A stretch of DNA of 64,000 nucleotides from Collinsella aerofaciens (GTDB lineage Bacteria; Actinomycetota; Coriobacteriia; Coriobacteriales; Coriobacteriaceae). The notes below the pieces were generated by a model that worked only from the letters and a program-made list of their open reading frames with translations, ran no database searches and was not told where the DNA came from. The DNA lies in contig NZ_SPFO01000008.1 of the NCBI RefSeq assembly GCF_005845035.1, forward strand, positions 23,372-87,371, read 5' to 3'. A program made the position numbers and the translations under genes. Below are positions 1-8,782 of the stretch, in pieces. Within the stretch, counting starts at the first letter, position 1; each line of letters begins with the position of its first letter.

Positions 1-22
1 TCCCAAAATGAATATGTGAGTG

Positions 23-52
23 AAAGCCTCGAAAGTATCGAGGCTTTTTTCT
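23..52 (+). terminator. Intrinsic terminator of an upstream gene
   Basis: Ten-base-pair stem (AAAGCCTCGA / TCGAGGCTTT) with a five-base loop, followed directly by a T-rich tract. It belongs to a plus-strand gene that lies outside the window. Confidence 0.85.
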
Positions 53-295
53 TGACGGTGCACGCGGCGTGGCAAGCGACGGATGCGTCATGCCTGGCAA
101 CACATTCTCGACCAGCCCTGTGTGGTGCTCAAGCGGGATCCGCATGTGCGGGCAGATGCCTTTCCAGAGCAATTTACATCCGAGCAATTTGCCGAGGTGG
201 CGTTGCGGTCTGGGCTGAGAGCTGCATGAGACTGCCATAGGGCTCCAATAGGGGGTCAAAAATAAATGATACTCAAAGTAGTTTAAATTTAATGT

Positions 296-308
296 GGGGG
301 GGGGGGGG
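296..308. repeat. Homopolymeric G tract (13 G)
   Basis: Thirteen consecutive G residues in otherwise AT-rich sequence, about 300 bases upstream of the signal peptidase start and about 145 bases upstream of a plausible promoter. Tracts of this length are prone to slipped-strand length change and in several pathogens switch surface genes on and off. That role here is inference. Confidence 0.8.
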
Positions 309-451
309 TACGATATTCTTGATAATGCAATATATCGAACCCTCTATGGCGAACTTGCGTAGGGGGTTAGTCATAGGCATTGGATAAAGCAGACTAATTT
401 GACTACAAATGACCGTCTACGCCAGAATTGGTGCCGCTTGTCGTCAAAGTA

Positions 452-479
452 TTGATAAAATGTAGAAAATCGCTATGGT
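452..479 (+). promoter_or_regulatory. Candidate promoter of the surface-fibre locus
   Basis: TTGATA and TATGGT hexamers separated by 16 bases, about 130 bases upstream of the signal peptidase start. The match to the sigma-70 consensus is moderate and no experimental support exists. Confidence 0.35.
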
Positions 480-608
480 ATTTTTATGAAAAGACATCAA
501 ATTGGCTTTTTCGAACTCACTTTTCAAGTGGCTTCCGGTGTCTGGGGAAAGTGGTTAACCCCTCCCGGAGGGATCGAATAAGGCCTCGATGGGGATGAAT
601 TAATCAAT

Positions 609-1166
609 ATGGCGGCGCGTGGACTTAAACGATTTATTGCATTTCTGAGTAGCCTAGCACTCGTGTTCGTCATAGCCCTTGCCGTCGTTTCTTTTGTTCC
701 TCGCGCATTTGGATGCATGCCCTTTGCTGTGCTCTCGGGTTCTATGGAACCTGAGCTTCCCGTCGGCTCCATGGTGTTTGTTCGCCAGGTTGAGCCGGCG
801 GATATTGCCGTGGGCGACACTGCAACCTTTTACCGATCAGACGGCGCCGTGGTGACGCACCAGGTGTACGAGCTCGACCCTGTGGCGCAGGTGATCGGCA
901 CGCAGGGAATTGCCAACAAAAATGCAGACGGAAGCATCATGCACGATGCCGAGCAGACGCCTTTTTCACGCGTGATCGGCGTAGTTTCTTTTTGTGTCCC
1001 TTACCTGGGCTTCGTTAACGCATATTGCACGACGATGCCCGGTTTGCTCGTTGTGGTGGCCGTTCTGGCGCTGCTGGTCGCGGCGTCAATAGTGCTCGAT
1101 CGGATGGTTTCTGACGAGCCTGCGGGCAGTCATGCCCGCGCGCATGCGAGGGAGCGGCGTTCATAA
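609..1166 (+). CDS. sipW: SipW-type signal peptidase I
   Basis: Membrane signal peptidase of the SipW / ER (S26B) type, expected to cleave the unusual leaders of the secreted proteins encoded just downstream. An N-terminal hydrophobic helix (about residues 9-31) is followed by the catalytic serine motif VLSGSMEPEL and, further on, THQV. The histidine in that position, where bacterial LepB has lysine, marks the SipW/ER subtype. A second helix lies near residues 142-163, and the C-terminus is short and arginine-rich. The 185-residue length is normal for SipW. It is first in a six-gene plus-strand array. Its ribosome binding site is weak, so translation may be low. The family call is strong; the substrates are inferred from context. 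Confidence 0.9.
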   Translation: MAARGLKRFIAFLSSLALVFVIALAVVSFVPRAFGCMPFAVLSGSMEPELPVGSMVFVRQVEPADIAVGDTATFYRSDGAVVTHQVYELDPVAQVIGTQGIANKNADGSIMHDAEQTPFSRVIGVVSFCVPYLGFVNAYCTTMPGLLVVVAVLALLVAASIVLDRMVSDEPAGSHARAHARERRS

Positions 1167-1236
1167 CGGCAGGGAGAAGTGTCGGCGGCAGTTGGGGTTG
1201 CCGTCGGGGAAGACGATTCTGGAAAGGAAGAGAACT

Positions 1237-1995
1237 ATGGAAAACAAGAAGAAAAAGCGCTACGGCATCGTTGCCGCCTTGCTGCTGCTGGTGCTGGCCG
1301 CCGGCGTGGGCACCTACGCCTGGCTGACGGCTACGCAGTCGCTGGAGAACGTGTTTACGGTGGGTAGCTTTGGCCCTACGGACAAAAAGCCCGATCCGAC
1401 CGATCCCGAGAAGCCCGGCTCCGAAGAGAATAACGGTGCTTACCTGTTCGAGACCAAGTGGGTCGAAAACTCCAAGATCGTTCCCGGCGCCACTGTGGCC
1501 AAGAACCCCAATGTCGGCATCAAGGCTGGCTCTGATGATGCATACGTATTCATTTACGTAAAGAATGCCATCGTCAAGCCTGGCACCAGCCTTGAAAAGA
1601 CCCCGTACTTTACGCTCAAAAATACGAATTGGAAGCCCGTTGAGGGTCAAGTCAAGACCAACCAATCTGACAACTCTGGCAACCAGTACGTGAGCGGTCT
1701 GTTTATGTACTCCAAGAACTCTGCCGCAGAGAACCTGCCTGCAAAGCTCGAAGCCAACAAAGCAGCGCAGGACGTTTATACCGATGAGCTTTTCACTGCC
1801 GTGACGATTCCCTCTGCCATGAACAACACCGATGTTGTCGAGACTACTACTGACCCGAAACAGGCTCCCACGATGACGGTCTCTGCCTACATCTTTGGCG
1901 CGGGCCAGAATGGCACCGAGCAGGGTGAAAATGCTGACGCGCAGAATGCCCTTAAGCAGGCCAAGGAATGGGCTAAGACTCAGGCTCAGGCTTAA
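1237..1995 (+). CDS. SipW-dependent secreted fibre subunit, TasA/camelysin-like
   Basis: Probable major structural subunit of the surface fibre. The leader has the SipW-cognate pattern: a lysine-rich start, a hydrophobic stretch, then GTYAWLTATQSLENVFTVG, as in TasA and camelysin (CalY). A proline-rich linker (PDPTDPEKPG) precedes a beta-rich mature domain containing PGATVAKNPNVGIKAGSDDAY, the part of TasA-like proteins that precedes an extended strand. The 252-residue length fits TasA. The start was chosen for the GGAAAGGAAG ribosome binding site, giving a lysine-rich leader; longer in-frame starts overlap the signal peptidase gene. A strong hairpin follows the stop, which would make this gene more highly expressed than the ones behind it. 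The polymer role is inferred. Confidence 0.85.
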   Translation: MENKKKKRYGIVAALLLLVLAAGVGTYAWLTATQSLENVFTVGSFGPTDKKPDPTDPEKPGSEENNGAYLFETKWVENSKIVPGATVAKNPNVGIKAGSDDAYVFIYVKNAIVKPGTSLEKTPYFTLKNTNWKPVEGQVKTNQSDNSGNQYVSGLFMYSKNSAAENLPAKLEANKAAQDVYTDELFTAVTIPSAMNNTDVVETTTDPKQAPTMTVSAYIFGAGQNGTEQGENADAQNALKQAKEWAKTQAQA

Positions 1996-2004
1996 AATCC
2001 CCCC

Positions 2005-2063
2005 ACTGAGATCTCGGCCCGCCCCCACCCCTATATTCGGGCCGGGATCTCGGTCCCCCTTTT
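2005..2063 (+). terminator. Terminator or attenuator inside the fibre locus
   Basis: Seventeen-base-pair stem with two G-U pairs (left arm begins ACTGAGATCTCGG), a 16-base loop and a following CCCCCTTTT tract. It sits between the first fibre subunit gene and the next, and probably limits read-through so that the first subunit is made in excess. Confidence 0.75.
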
Positions 2064-2083
2064 ATCGACGATTGGCGAACGTA

Positions 2084-2731
2084 ATGCTCAACAATCTTTC
2101 CGACAATCAGAAACGCACCTTGGCGCTTGCCGCGATGGCGCTGTTGGCCCTGGCGTGCCTGTGCGGCACGCTGGCTTTTACCGTTGATATGGTTCCGGCG
2201 AACAACGTCCTATCGTTTGGCAGCGTGAAGGTACGAGTCTGCGAATACACCCTCAACGAGCAAGGCGAAGAGATTCCGTTTGAGGCCGACGAGCACGGGG
2301 ACTATCCCGACACCAAGGCCAGTGGCTCTGACATCAGCCGCATTGTGCGCGTGGAGAACGCCGGCGCGCAGCCTGAGTACGTTCGCGCTCGTCTACGCAT
2401 GACGTCAATGGCACCCGACGGTTCGAGTGCGGATGCCTCGGGCAGCGTTGCGTTTCATGTGAACGCGGACGAGGGGTCCCCGTGGATCGACGGCGGCGAT
2501 GGGTGGTACTACTACCGTGGATTGGCCGGGCGTGGCGGCATGCTCGACCCCGGCGCCATGACGGAAAGCCTCATGGACTCGCTGCGCTTTGTGGGCGACT
2601 ACCACGATGCCGCGCGCGGCGGCTCATTCAGGCTCGATATCGATGTTCAGGCCGTGCAGGCCAAAAACCAGCAGGCAAGCGATACCGTCCTCGACGTGCT
2701 TGACGTCGCGGGCTGGCCGGAGGCGAACTAG
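2084..2731 (+). CDS. SipW-dependent secreted protein 2 (TasA-like)
   Basis: Second protein with a SipW-type leader: a hydrophobic helix at residues 12-30 ending in GTLAFTVDMVPANNVLSFG, which matches the leaders of its two paralogues in the locus. The mature part contains ISRIVRVENAGAQPEYVRAR, the conserved 'vkNtG..paYvRa' strand of this family, and a WYYYRG segment. The 215 residues suggest a minor or accessory subunit. The start was chosen because the leader begins there; the ribosome binding site is weak. The stop lies three bases before the giant adhesin gene, so the two are co-transcribed. Role inferred from family and context. Confidence 0.75.
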   Translation: MLNNLSDNQKRTLALAAMALLALACLCGTLAFTVDMVPANNVLSFGSVKVRVCEYTLNEQGEEIPFEADEHGDYPDTKASGSDISRIVRVENAGAQPEYVRARLRMTSMAPDGSSADASGSVAFHVNADEGSPWIDGGDGWYYYRGLAGRGGMLDPGAMTESLMDSLRFVGDYHDAARGGSFRLDIDVQAVQAKNQQASDTVLDVLDVAGWPEAN

Positions 2732-2734
2732 CCT

Positions 2735-5700
2735 ATGAAGATCAAGAATATGAACCGGGGTATGCTTAGCAGGCTGGTTGCCGTCGCAGCGATTGCCCTT
2801 TGCTGCGTTATGGCGCTGCCAACGGTGGTGCATGCCGAGGATGTGCCCGAGGCCAAAATCGAATTCCACATCAAAAACGAGGCTGACTTTTTGTCGTGTG
2901 TGGCGCTGTCGCGCGAGCGCGATACGTCCGGCTGGCACGTTTATCTCGATAACGACATTGAGCTCGACAGCGACGACATGAAAACCATCGTTGCAGACAC
3001 CGTTAAGCATCTGTCGTTTGGCAACAAGGAGCATCCGTTTAAGGGCGTGTTCGATGGTCAAAACCACGCCGTTGAGGGCCTGAACTACGATAAAGACGCT
3101 TTTGACCCCGAGCGCGATACGGGATTTTTTGCCGAGACCAACGGCGCCACCATCAAAAACTTCCTGGTCAAGGACGCCAACGTGTGGGCGGACTTCCGCG
3201 GTGGCATTATCGTGGGCAAGGCCGTCAAAACGCGTTTCGAAAACGTTATGGTCATGGAGAGCACGCTGCACGTGACCTGCGCCAACAATGCTCTCAACCT
3301 CATTACCAACGCAGGCTTTGAGGGCGGTCTCATCGCCGGCGAGCTCGACGGCTGTACCCTCTATAACTGCGAGGTACGTGGTGGCCGCGCCGTTAACAAC
3401 ACGACCTCGGGCGTGCAGGCGCTCGGCGGTGAGGGTCTGTATATGGCGGCGTTTGCCGGCTACGTTACAAATTCGACGATTGAGTACTGCCGCGTTACGC
3501 CTACGCGCAAAGACGATGGCTCGATTGGCATGACCGACGTCACCAATAAGTACGACGTGGCCATTGGCGCCCTGGGCGGCAACAACGTGTACGCCTCGGG
3601 TTTTGTGGGCTGCATGGCGGGCGAGGCCAAGATTATCGACTGCTTCTCGACGGCGCAGTGCTACAGCTATGCCGCGTCATATGTGGGCGTCGTCGCCGTG
3701 ACGCGTGCGTGGACGGGTGGCTTGGCGGGTCGTATTCTAACCGAAAAGGGCAACGAGCTCGTTCGAAGCCATTTTGCGGGTGACTTGAGCTCGCGTCAGT
3801 ACAATCCCATCGCCGTGATTCCCATCATTCAAAACGATGTGAACCTGGGCGGTATTGCCGCGCGTGCCAACAAGGATGATGCCACGGTCACCGAGTGCTA
3901 CTTTAAGCCGAGCGTGAGCCTAAAAGGCAGCAGCCAGGGTACCGCGGCTAAGAAAAAGATCCCCTCTTTTGGCGGCGACGGTACCACCAAGGGCGACAGC
4001 TATGGTCCATGGGACGACGAGCGCTACACCACGCGTGAGCTGTGGGAGGAGCACGACTACGATTTTTGTGCCGGCACCATGCGCTCGACCGACAACGACG
4101 ATGCCCTGGGTGGCCAGCACACCAATGAGTGGGCGATGGATTACAAGCTGAAGATTCCCGTGCATGGCCAGAGCGTTAAGGCGACGATCGATTTTCCCGG
4201 TGCGGGTACCGCGACCATCGAGGCAACCAAACTTGGTATTGATCAGGCGACCTCGGACCCGTATGCCTTTGCCGTGAGCGCCGTGCTGGCGGGAATGGCT
4301 CAGGGCTTGGCCCAGGGCGATACATCGGTGACGTTTAGGCAGGATACCTCCGCAAAGCCCAAGGGCTTGACCGATGCCAACGGCGGTTATCGCTTCATGG
4401 GCTGGTTCCGTGAGCCCGATGTGCGTGTGAATCGAATTGGACAAGACAACAGCTGGTTTGACGGCAAGACCGATGCTGCTGCTGTCGCTGCTGACAAGCA
4501 GGTCCAGAAGAATGAAGTGCACGAGAAGACGTCGACCTATACCGCCGATAACGCGAAGGGGGCCGAGGCCTTTAAGGGCAACGACCTGTTTATTGCTTCG
4601 TACGAGGCACAGGTGCTGTTCTATAACGTCAAGGGCGAGACACTCGCGTGGCAGAGCGGCGCTGCGCATGACAAGTCGACGGATTGGTATCGCTATGGTG
4701 TCGGTCTAACGCCGGCTGCTCCTGTGGACCGCGGCGCTCTATCTGCCAGCGCCACCTTTATTGGTTGGACGACGAAGCCGAGCGGCGAGGAAGGGATGCA
4801 TGACGGCTATGCGGCCATTACCTCGCCTGAGCTTGCCGAGCTAAAAAACGCCGGTGCGTTCTATCCTGCCGGCACCGAGATCACTGTGCTTGGCCCTACC
4901 GATTTTTATCCGGTGTACACCGACTATGTGTCGAACATCATGACGGTGTTTGAGGGCAATGAGCAGGATGCAACCGACGATCAGACTCGGCGCGACGGTG
5001 TGGGCAAAACTGACGTTAAGGTTGAGACTGCAGAAGATGGCACAAGCGCGTATACCGTACAGGTGCTCGACGTATCCGGTAAAGCTATATCCGAGGAGGG
5101 CCAGCTGCCCGACGGCTATCGTTTCCTGGGTTGGTATGAAAACAAGGGAACCGAGGATGCCCCGCTCGAGGTGCGCGTAAGCCGCGACCCCAGCTATACG
5201 CTCCCCGCCGATGTCGATTTAACCGCGCCGCATACCTACATCGCCCGCTTTGAGTACCGAGTGGATTATTACGTTCGGGCTTATACCAACCATGAGTTTA
5301 CGGACAGCAAGCTACTTTGTTCCGTTTGGAATCGCTATCAAACGCCCTTTGAGGAAAACGTCGGTAGTACCTTCGTGCGTGAAAACGTCGTCCACTGGGG
5401 CCCGGAGCATGTTGACCACGGTATAAAGGATAGTTATGAAACGTGTGGCACGCGCTTCACGAAGGAAACCCTTGTCGTGAGTCCCCTTAACGCGTACTCG
5501 CACAACGTTAAAAACGATACGGGAGCCGATACTCTAAAAAACCTCTATGCCGATACCGATTTTCCAGGCGCTGCAACGCTAAGCGATACTTGGACTTCGG
5601 CTTCGCTGAACGTAACGGTCAAACCGGTGAATGATCGCTATCGCCTGAATTTCTGGACGCTTGAGCGCGATGGTGAATATTGGACATATGTGAAAAATCC

Positions 5701-8197
5701 CATCGAGAGCATGGTGCGTACAGATAAGAAGTACTACGTTCGCGCGATGATTACCACGGACGTTAATTTCTACAACAAGGGCGATAATGTCGTGAGGACT
5801 GCCACGCGGCGCTATGAGAGTAACTTGCTGCAGACCAAGGTGAACGGGGCGGATCCGACGTTCACGTATTACTACCCGCATGTTAATAAGTCGGTTAAAG
5901 TGGCCGAAAAGCCAGAAGATGGTGAGAAGGGATCGTATGAGAGCCCCCTGACCCTCGAAGCTTCCCCGACCGATGCCGACATGGCCGTGCCGGGCTATAA
6001 GTTCCTGGGCTGGATTTCGACCGCCGAGGTTCAGAAGGATTCTGACGTCTGGAAGTATATCTACGACGTCGCCGGCGACTCCTATGTGACGAGTGATCCG
6101 GATAAGGCAGAGCCGTATCTGGCGACCGACGAGTCCAAGGTCACCCAGTGGCAGGATGCCTATCCCGTCTACGCAAAGTACGACGTCAGCTACACCACCA
6201 ACCTGCATCGCGCAGGTTTTGAGGGTACGGACAAGGTCAATGTGCCTAGCTACAACATCGCTCCCGTTATCAACGCGGACACCAATCCTGCTACGGCAAC
6301 GGTGACCCCTGACGTTACGACGCCGGTTTATAAAGCAGGCGGTGAGCTGTATAAGTTGCAGAAGGTTGAGATCGAGCTTCCGAACGGCGAGATCAAGACG
6401 CTTCCCTACGATGTGGAGCATGGTACTTGCTCTTATCCGGTGGAACCTGGCGGAGCCTATACATTCGTGGCGTACTATTCGCCGTTGGCGGTTGTGTACC
6501 ACCTCAATGCCACGGATGTGGACGGCAAAGTTGCTCAGCAAGACGATATGCTCGGCAACCTTAATGGCGGCATCCCGAAGCCTACTTATGACGTCAGCAC
6601 TATCGATGCGGATACAGGCAAGTTCAACGTCTTCGTGGGCTGGACGGAAGCCGAGCCGGCACCTGGCAAGGGCTATGTCGCTTGGTCAGAGGGCATCCGT
6701 ATGGTGAGTGCTTCTACCGTGGTCAAGGCCCCCATGGAGCTGTACCCGGTCTACCGTCCCAGCCTGGTTACCGTTCAATCGAACATTGACTCTAAACTTG
6801 CGAATCCCGATCTTGTCCGTAGCCTCGGCCGCACTGATTCCGGCGACCAGATTTCTCTTGAGGTCAAGGCCGCCGAGGAGGTTGAGGGCACTGACGGCAC
6901 CAAGTACGACTTTGTCGGCTGGTCGCGCGATTATGTCAATGACGGGCAGTACACCCTGATGACTGACGATGAGAAGTATCCCCTCGAGGGCAGCGAGCCC
7001 TTTGAGAGCGTGACCTACACTGCGGTGTACAAGAAGACGCCGCTTAAAGTGCGCTATCACGACACCGAAGGCAACGTCATCTACACCGCTACGGTAGACC
7101 CGAACGATACGAGTGTTCTGCGTGGCCAGGATGGCAATGCCGGCTTTGTTCAGACAGTTAAGGTGCCCAAGATGGACGAGAGCGGCAACCCGGTCTATGA
7201 CGACAAGGGTGAACCCGTCATGGAGCCAAAGGAAGTGGCCTACGATCCCGAAGCCTACTCCGCAATCGTCGCATTCCTGGGCGAGCGAGCGGATAGCAGC
7301 TTGAAGGAGTTGTTCTTGGAGTGGCAGTGGGTTAATGGCGACAAAGCTGTGGCGTGGAGCGACTTCAAGGGTAAACCGGTTACAGCCAACATGGATTTGT
7401 ATCCGGTGACGTATAAGGTCGTCGCTAACGACACATCGGACGATGCGAGCCCTAAGAATGTGACCGGGCAGCTCAAGTGGTTGCTTGATCCCAATGCCGC
7501 GAACACGATAGATGACAAGAGCGATAAGGCGCCGTTCAAGGCTTGCTTTGCAAAGCCCTTCATGGGCACGCAACTGACGGTGCACGTTGACCGCGTGGGC
7601 TATGGTCTTCCTGGCCAGACTCCTGCGCCTGTCAACGGGAAGTATGTCTCGCTTTACAGTTCGGGTTCAGGCGAGGGCTCGTTTGAGCTGACGAATCGTT
7701 TGGACTACAAGCTCACGGGCGACGGCACTCAGAGCGATGGCAATGCGGTGTTCGATTTCGCCGCTACGCATACGCTCAAGATCGTCAAGCAAACCCAGGA
7801 TAGCTGGGCGAAGGGCAAGACGTTCCGCTTCAAGGTTTCCCGGGCCGGCATGGACGGCAACGCCTTGGAGGAGCGCACGGTTGAGGTAACGGTGTCATCG
7901 GATGCGCAGCTAAAGGACGGTTCCGCCTGGTACTCCGGCGCTATCGAGCTTGCGGTCCCGGCGGGTATCTACACCGTCGAGGAGGACTCAGCGTGGGCAT
8001 GGCGCTACAGCAACCAAATCGGCGTCCCTGGCAAGCAGCCGGGCGATAAGGCGCAGGCGACTATCTCCGCTGCATCGAGCGCGAACGATGCCACGTTCAC
8101 CTGCACGAACACGCGTGTGAACGACAAATGGATCGACGGCAGCAATCGTGCCCATAACGTTTGGAGCAACGGCAACGTAGCAAAGAAGGAGGATTAG
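2735..8197 (+). CDS. Giant secreted repeat adhesin (1820 residues)
   Basis: Very large exported surface protein. An ordinary Sec signal peptide ends near residue 34 (VVHA/ED). Residues about 40-400 look like a beta-helix: FKGVFDGQNHAVEGL, then repeated G-rich rungs such as GGLIAGELDGCTLYNCEV and GGLAGRI. From about residue 550 to 1560 at least six InlB-B / Listeria-Bacteroides-type repeats occur, marked by YRFMGW (~551), FIGWTT (~674), YRFLGWY (~795), YKFLGW (~1088), FVGWTE (~1300) and FVGWSR (~1391). Residues ~1678-1790 resemble a CnaB-like domain (FRFKVSRAG ... YTVEED). No sortase motif or C-terminal membrane helix is visible, so attachment probably depends on the neighbouring fibre proteins. 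Function as adhesin or fibre tip is inferred. Confidence 0.8.
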   Translation: MKIKNMNRGMLSRLVAVAAIALCCVMALPTVVHAEDVPEAKIEFHIKNEADFLSCVALSRERDTSGWHVYLDNDIELDSDDMKTIVADTVKHLSFGNKEHPFKGVFDGQNHAVEGLNYDKDAFDPERDTGFFAETNGATIKNFLVKDANVWADFRGGIIVGKAVKTRFENVMVMESTLHVTCANNALNLITNAGFEGGLIAGELDGCTLYNCEVRGGRAVNNTTSGVQALGGEGLYMAAFAGYVTNSTIEYCRVTPTRKDDGSIGMTDVTNKYDVAIGALGGNNVYASGFVGCMAGEAKIIDCFSTAQCYSYAASYVGVVAVTRAWTGGLAGRILTEKGNELVRSHFAGDLSSRQYNPIAVIPIIQNDVNLGGIAARANKDDATVTECYFKPSVSLKGSSQGTAAKKKIPSFGGDGTTKGDSYGPWDDERYTTRELWEEHDYDFCAGTMRSTDNDDALGGQHTNEWAMDYKLKIPVHGQSVKATIDFPGAGTATIEATKLGIDQATSDPYAFAVSAVLAGMAQGLAQGDTSVTFRQDTSAKPKGLTDANGGYRFMGWFREPDVRVNRIGQDNSWFDGKTDAAAVAADKQVQKNEVHEKTSTYTADNAKGAEAFKGNDLFIASYEAQVLFYNVKGETLAWQSGAAHDKSTDWYRYGVGLTPAAPVDRGALSASATFIGWTTKPSGEEGMHDGYAAITSPELAELKNAGAFYPAGTEITVLGPTDFYPVYTDYVSNIMTVFEGNEQDATDDQTRRDGVGKTDVKVETAEDGTSAYTVQVLDVSGKAISEEGQLPDGYRFLGWYENKGTEDAPLEVRVSRDPSYTLPADVDLTAPHTYIARFEYRVDYYVRAYTNHEFTDSKLLCSVWNRYQTPFEENVGSTFVRENVVHWGPEHVDHGIKDSYETCGTRFTKETLVVSPLNAYSHNVKNDTGADTLKNLYADTDFPGAATLSDTWTSASLNVTVKPVNDRYRLNFWTLERDGEYWTYVKNPIESMVRTDKKYYVRAMITTDVNFYNKGDNVVRTATRRYESNLLQTKVNGADPTFTYYYPHVNKSVKVAEKPEDGEKGSYESPLTLEASPTDADMAVPGYKFLGWISTAEVQKDSDVWKYIYDVAGDSYVTSDPDKAEPYLATDESKVTQWQDAYPVYAKYDVSYTTNLHRAGFEGTDKVNVPSYNIAPVINADTNPATATVTPDVTTPVYKAGGELYKLQKVEIELPNGEIKTLPYDVEHGTCSYPVEPGGAYTFVAYYSPLAVVYHLNATDVDGKVAQQDDMLGNLNGGIPKPTYDVSTIDADTGKFNVFVGWTEAEPAPGKGYVAWSEGIRMVSASTVVKAPMELYPVYRPSLVTVQSNIDSKLANPDLVRSLGRTDSGDQISLEVKAAEEVEGTDGTKYDFVGWSRDYVNDGQYTLMTDDEKYPLEGSEPFESVTYTAVYKKTPLKVRYHDTEGNVIYTATVDPNDTSVLRGQDGNAGFVQTVKVPKMDESGNPVYDDKGEPVMEPKEVAYDPEAYSAIVAFLGERADSSLKELFLEWQWVNGDKAVAWSDFKGKPVTANMDLYPVTYKVVANDTSDDASPKNVTGQLKWLLDPNAANTIDDKSDKAPFKACFAKPFMGTQLTVHVDRVGYGLPGQTPAPVNGKYVSLYSSGSGEGSFELTNRLDYKLTGDGTQSDGNAVFDFAATHTLKIVKQTQDSWAKGKTFRFKVSRAGMDGNALEERTVEVTVSSDAQLKDGSAWYSGAIELAVPAGIYTVEEDSAWAWRYSNQIGVPGKQPGDKAQATISAASSANDATFTCTNTRVNDKWIDGSNRAHNVWSNGNVAKKED

Positions 8198-8198
8198 C

Positions 8199-8780
8199 AT
8201 GTCCAAGCGCAAGCGCATCATCGCCTTGCTGGTGGGGGTTATCCTCCTGGCCGGTACGGCAGGCACGTTGGCCTGGCTTTCGGTTACGGGCGTGCTGGTC
8301 AACCAGTTCGGCATCGGGTCGGTGACGCCATCGGTTCAGGAAACGCTCAACGGCAAAGTGAAAAGCGATGTCAAGGCGAAGAACACGGGTACTGCGCCCG
8401 CCTATATTCGTGCTGCAGTGGATATCTACTGGCAGGACCAGGATGGCGCACGCCTGTGGGATGAGCCGAAGGAGGAGCCGAAGGGTGAGGCGGATTACGA
8501 GATTGCGTGGAGCGTGGCTGATGCCTCGGGCGCGAACTCGGCTTATAACTGGGTTAAGGCGAGCGACGGGTTCTATTACTGGACGTCGCCCGTCGCTCCC
8601 GGCGCGGAAACCGGCGTGCTCATTAATAGGGTTACCGAGCTCAAGGCAACCGAAGGTCGCAATCTTGTCGTGGATATCTCCACTCAGGCGGTCCAGGCGA
8701 CGCCCGATGAGGCCGTGCGCGACGCATGGGGTTGCTCGGTCGAGAATGACGTGCTGGTGCCGCCGCATGGAGGTGCGTAA
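8199..8780 (+). CDS. SipW-dependent secreted protein 3 (TasA-like)
   Basis: Third protein with a SipW-type leader: MSKRKR, a hydrophobic stretch, then GTLAWLSVTGVLVNQFGIGSV. The mature domain carries VKSDVKAKNTGTAPAYIRAA, the same conserved strand as the second subunit, and VDISTQAVQA near the end, which parallels LDIDVQAVQA of that protein; the two are clear paralogues. It starts one base after the giant adhesin stop, with GAAGGAGG just before, so translation is coupled. Length 193 residues. Probably an accessory subunit of the same surface structure. Confidence 0.8.
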   Translation: MSKRKRIIALLVGVILLAGTAGTLAWLSVTGVLVNQFGIGSVTPSVQETLNGKVKSDVKAKNTGTAPAYIRAAVDIYWQDQDGARLWDEPKEEPKGEADYEIAWSVADASGANSAYNWVKASDGFYYWTSPVAPGAETGVLINRVTELKATEGRNLVVDISTQAVQATPDEAVRDAWGCSVENDVLVPPHGGA

Positions 8781-8782
8781 GT

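Larger units (their letters stand above)
1..608. other. Intergenic region left of the surface locus
   Basis: No convincing gene was found here. The region begins with the intrinsic terminator of a gene outside the window. It is more AT-rich than the rest of the window and contains a run of 13 consecutive G residues at 296-308. It ends in the probable promoter and leader of the signal peptidase gene. A 74-codon reading frame near the left edge has no ribosome binding site and runs through the terminator, so it was not called. Confidence 0.6.

Noticed and set aside
16..240. A 74-codon reading frame at the left edge
   Set aside because: It runs through an intrinsic terminator, has no ribosome binding site, and its protein has no recognisable features.
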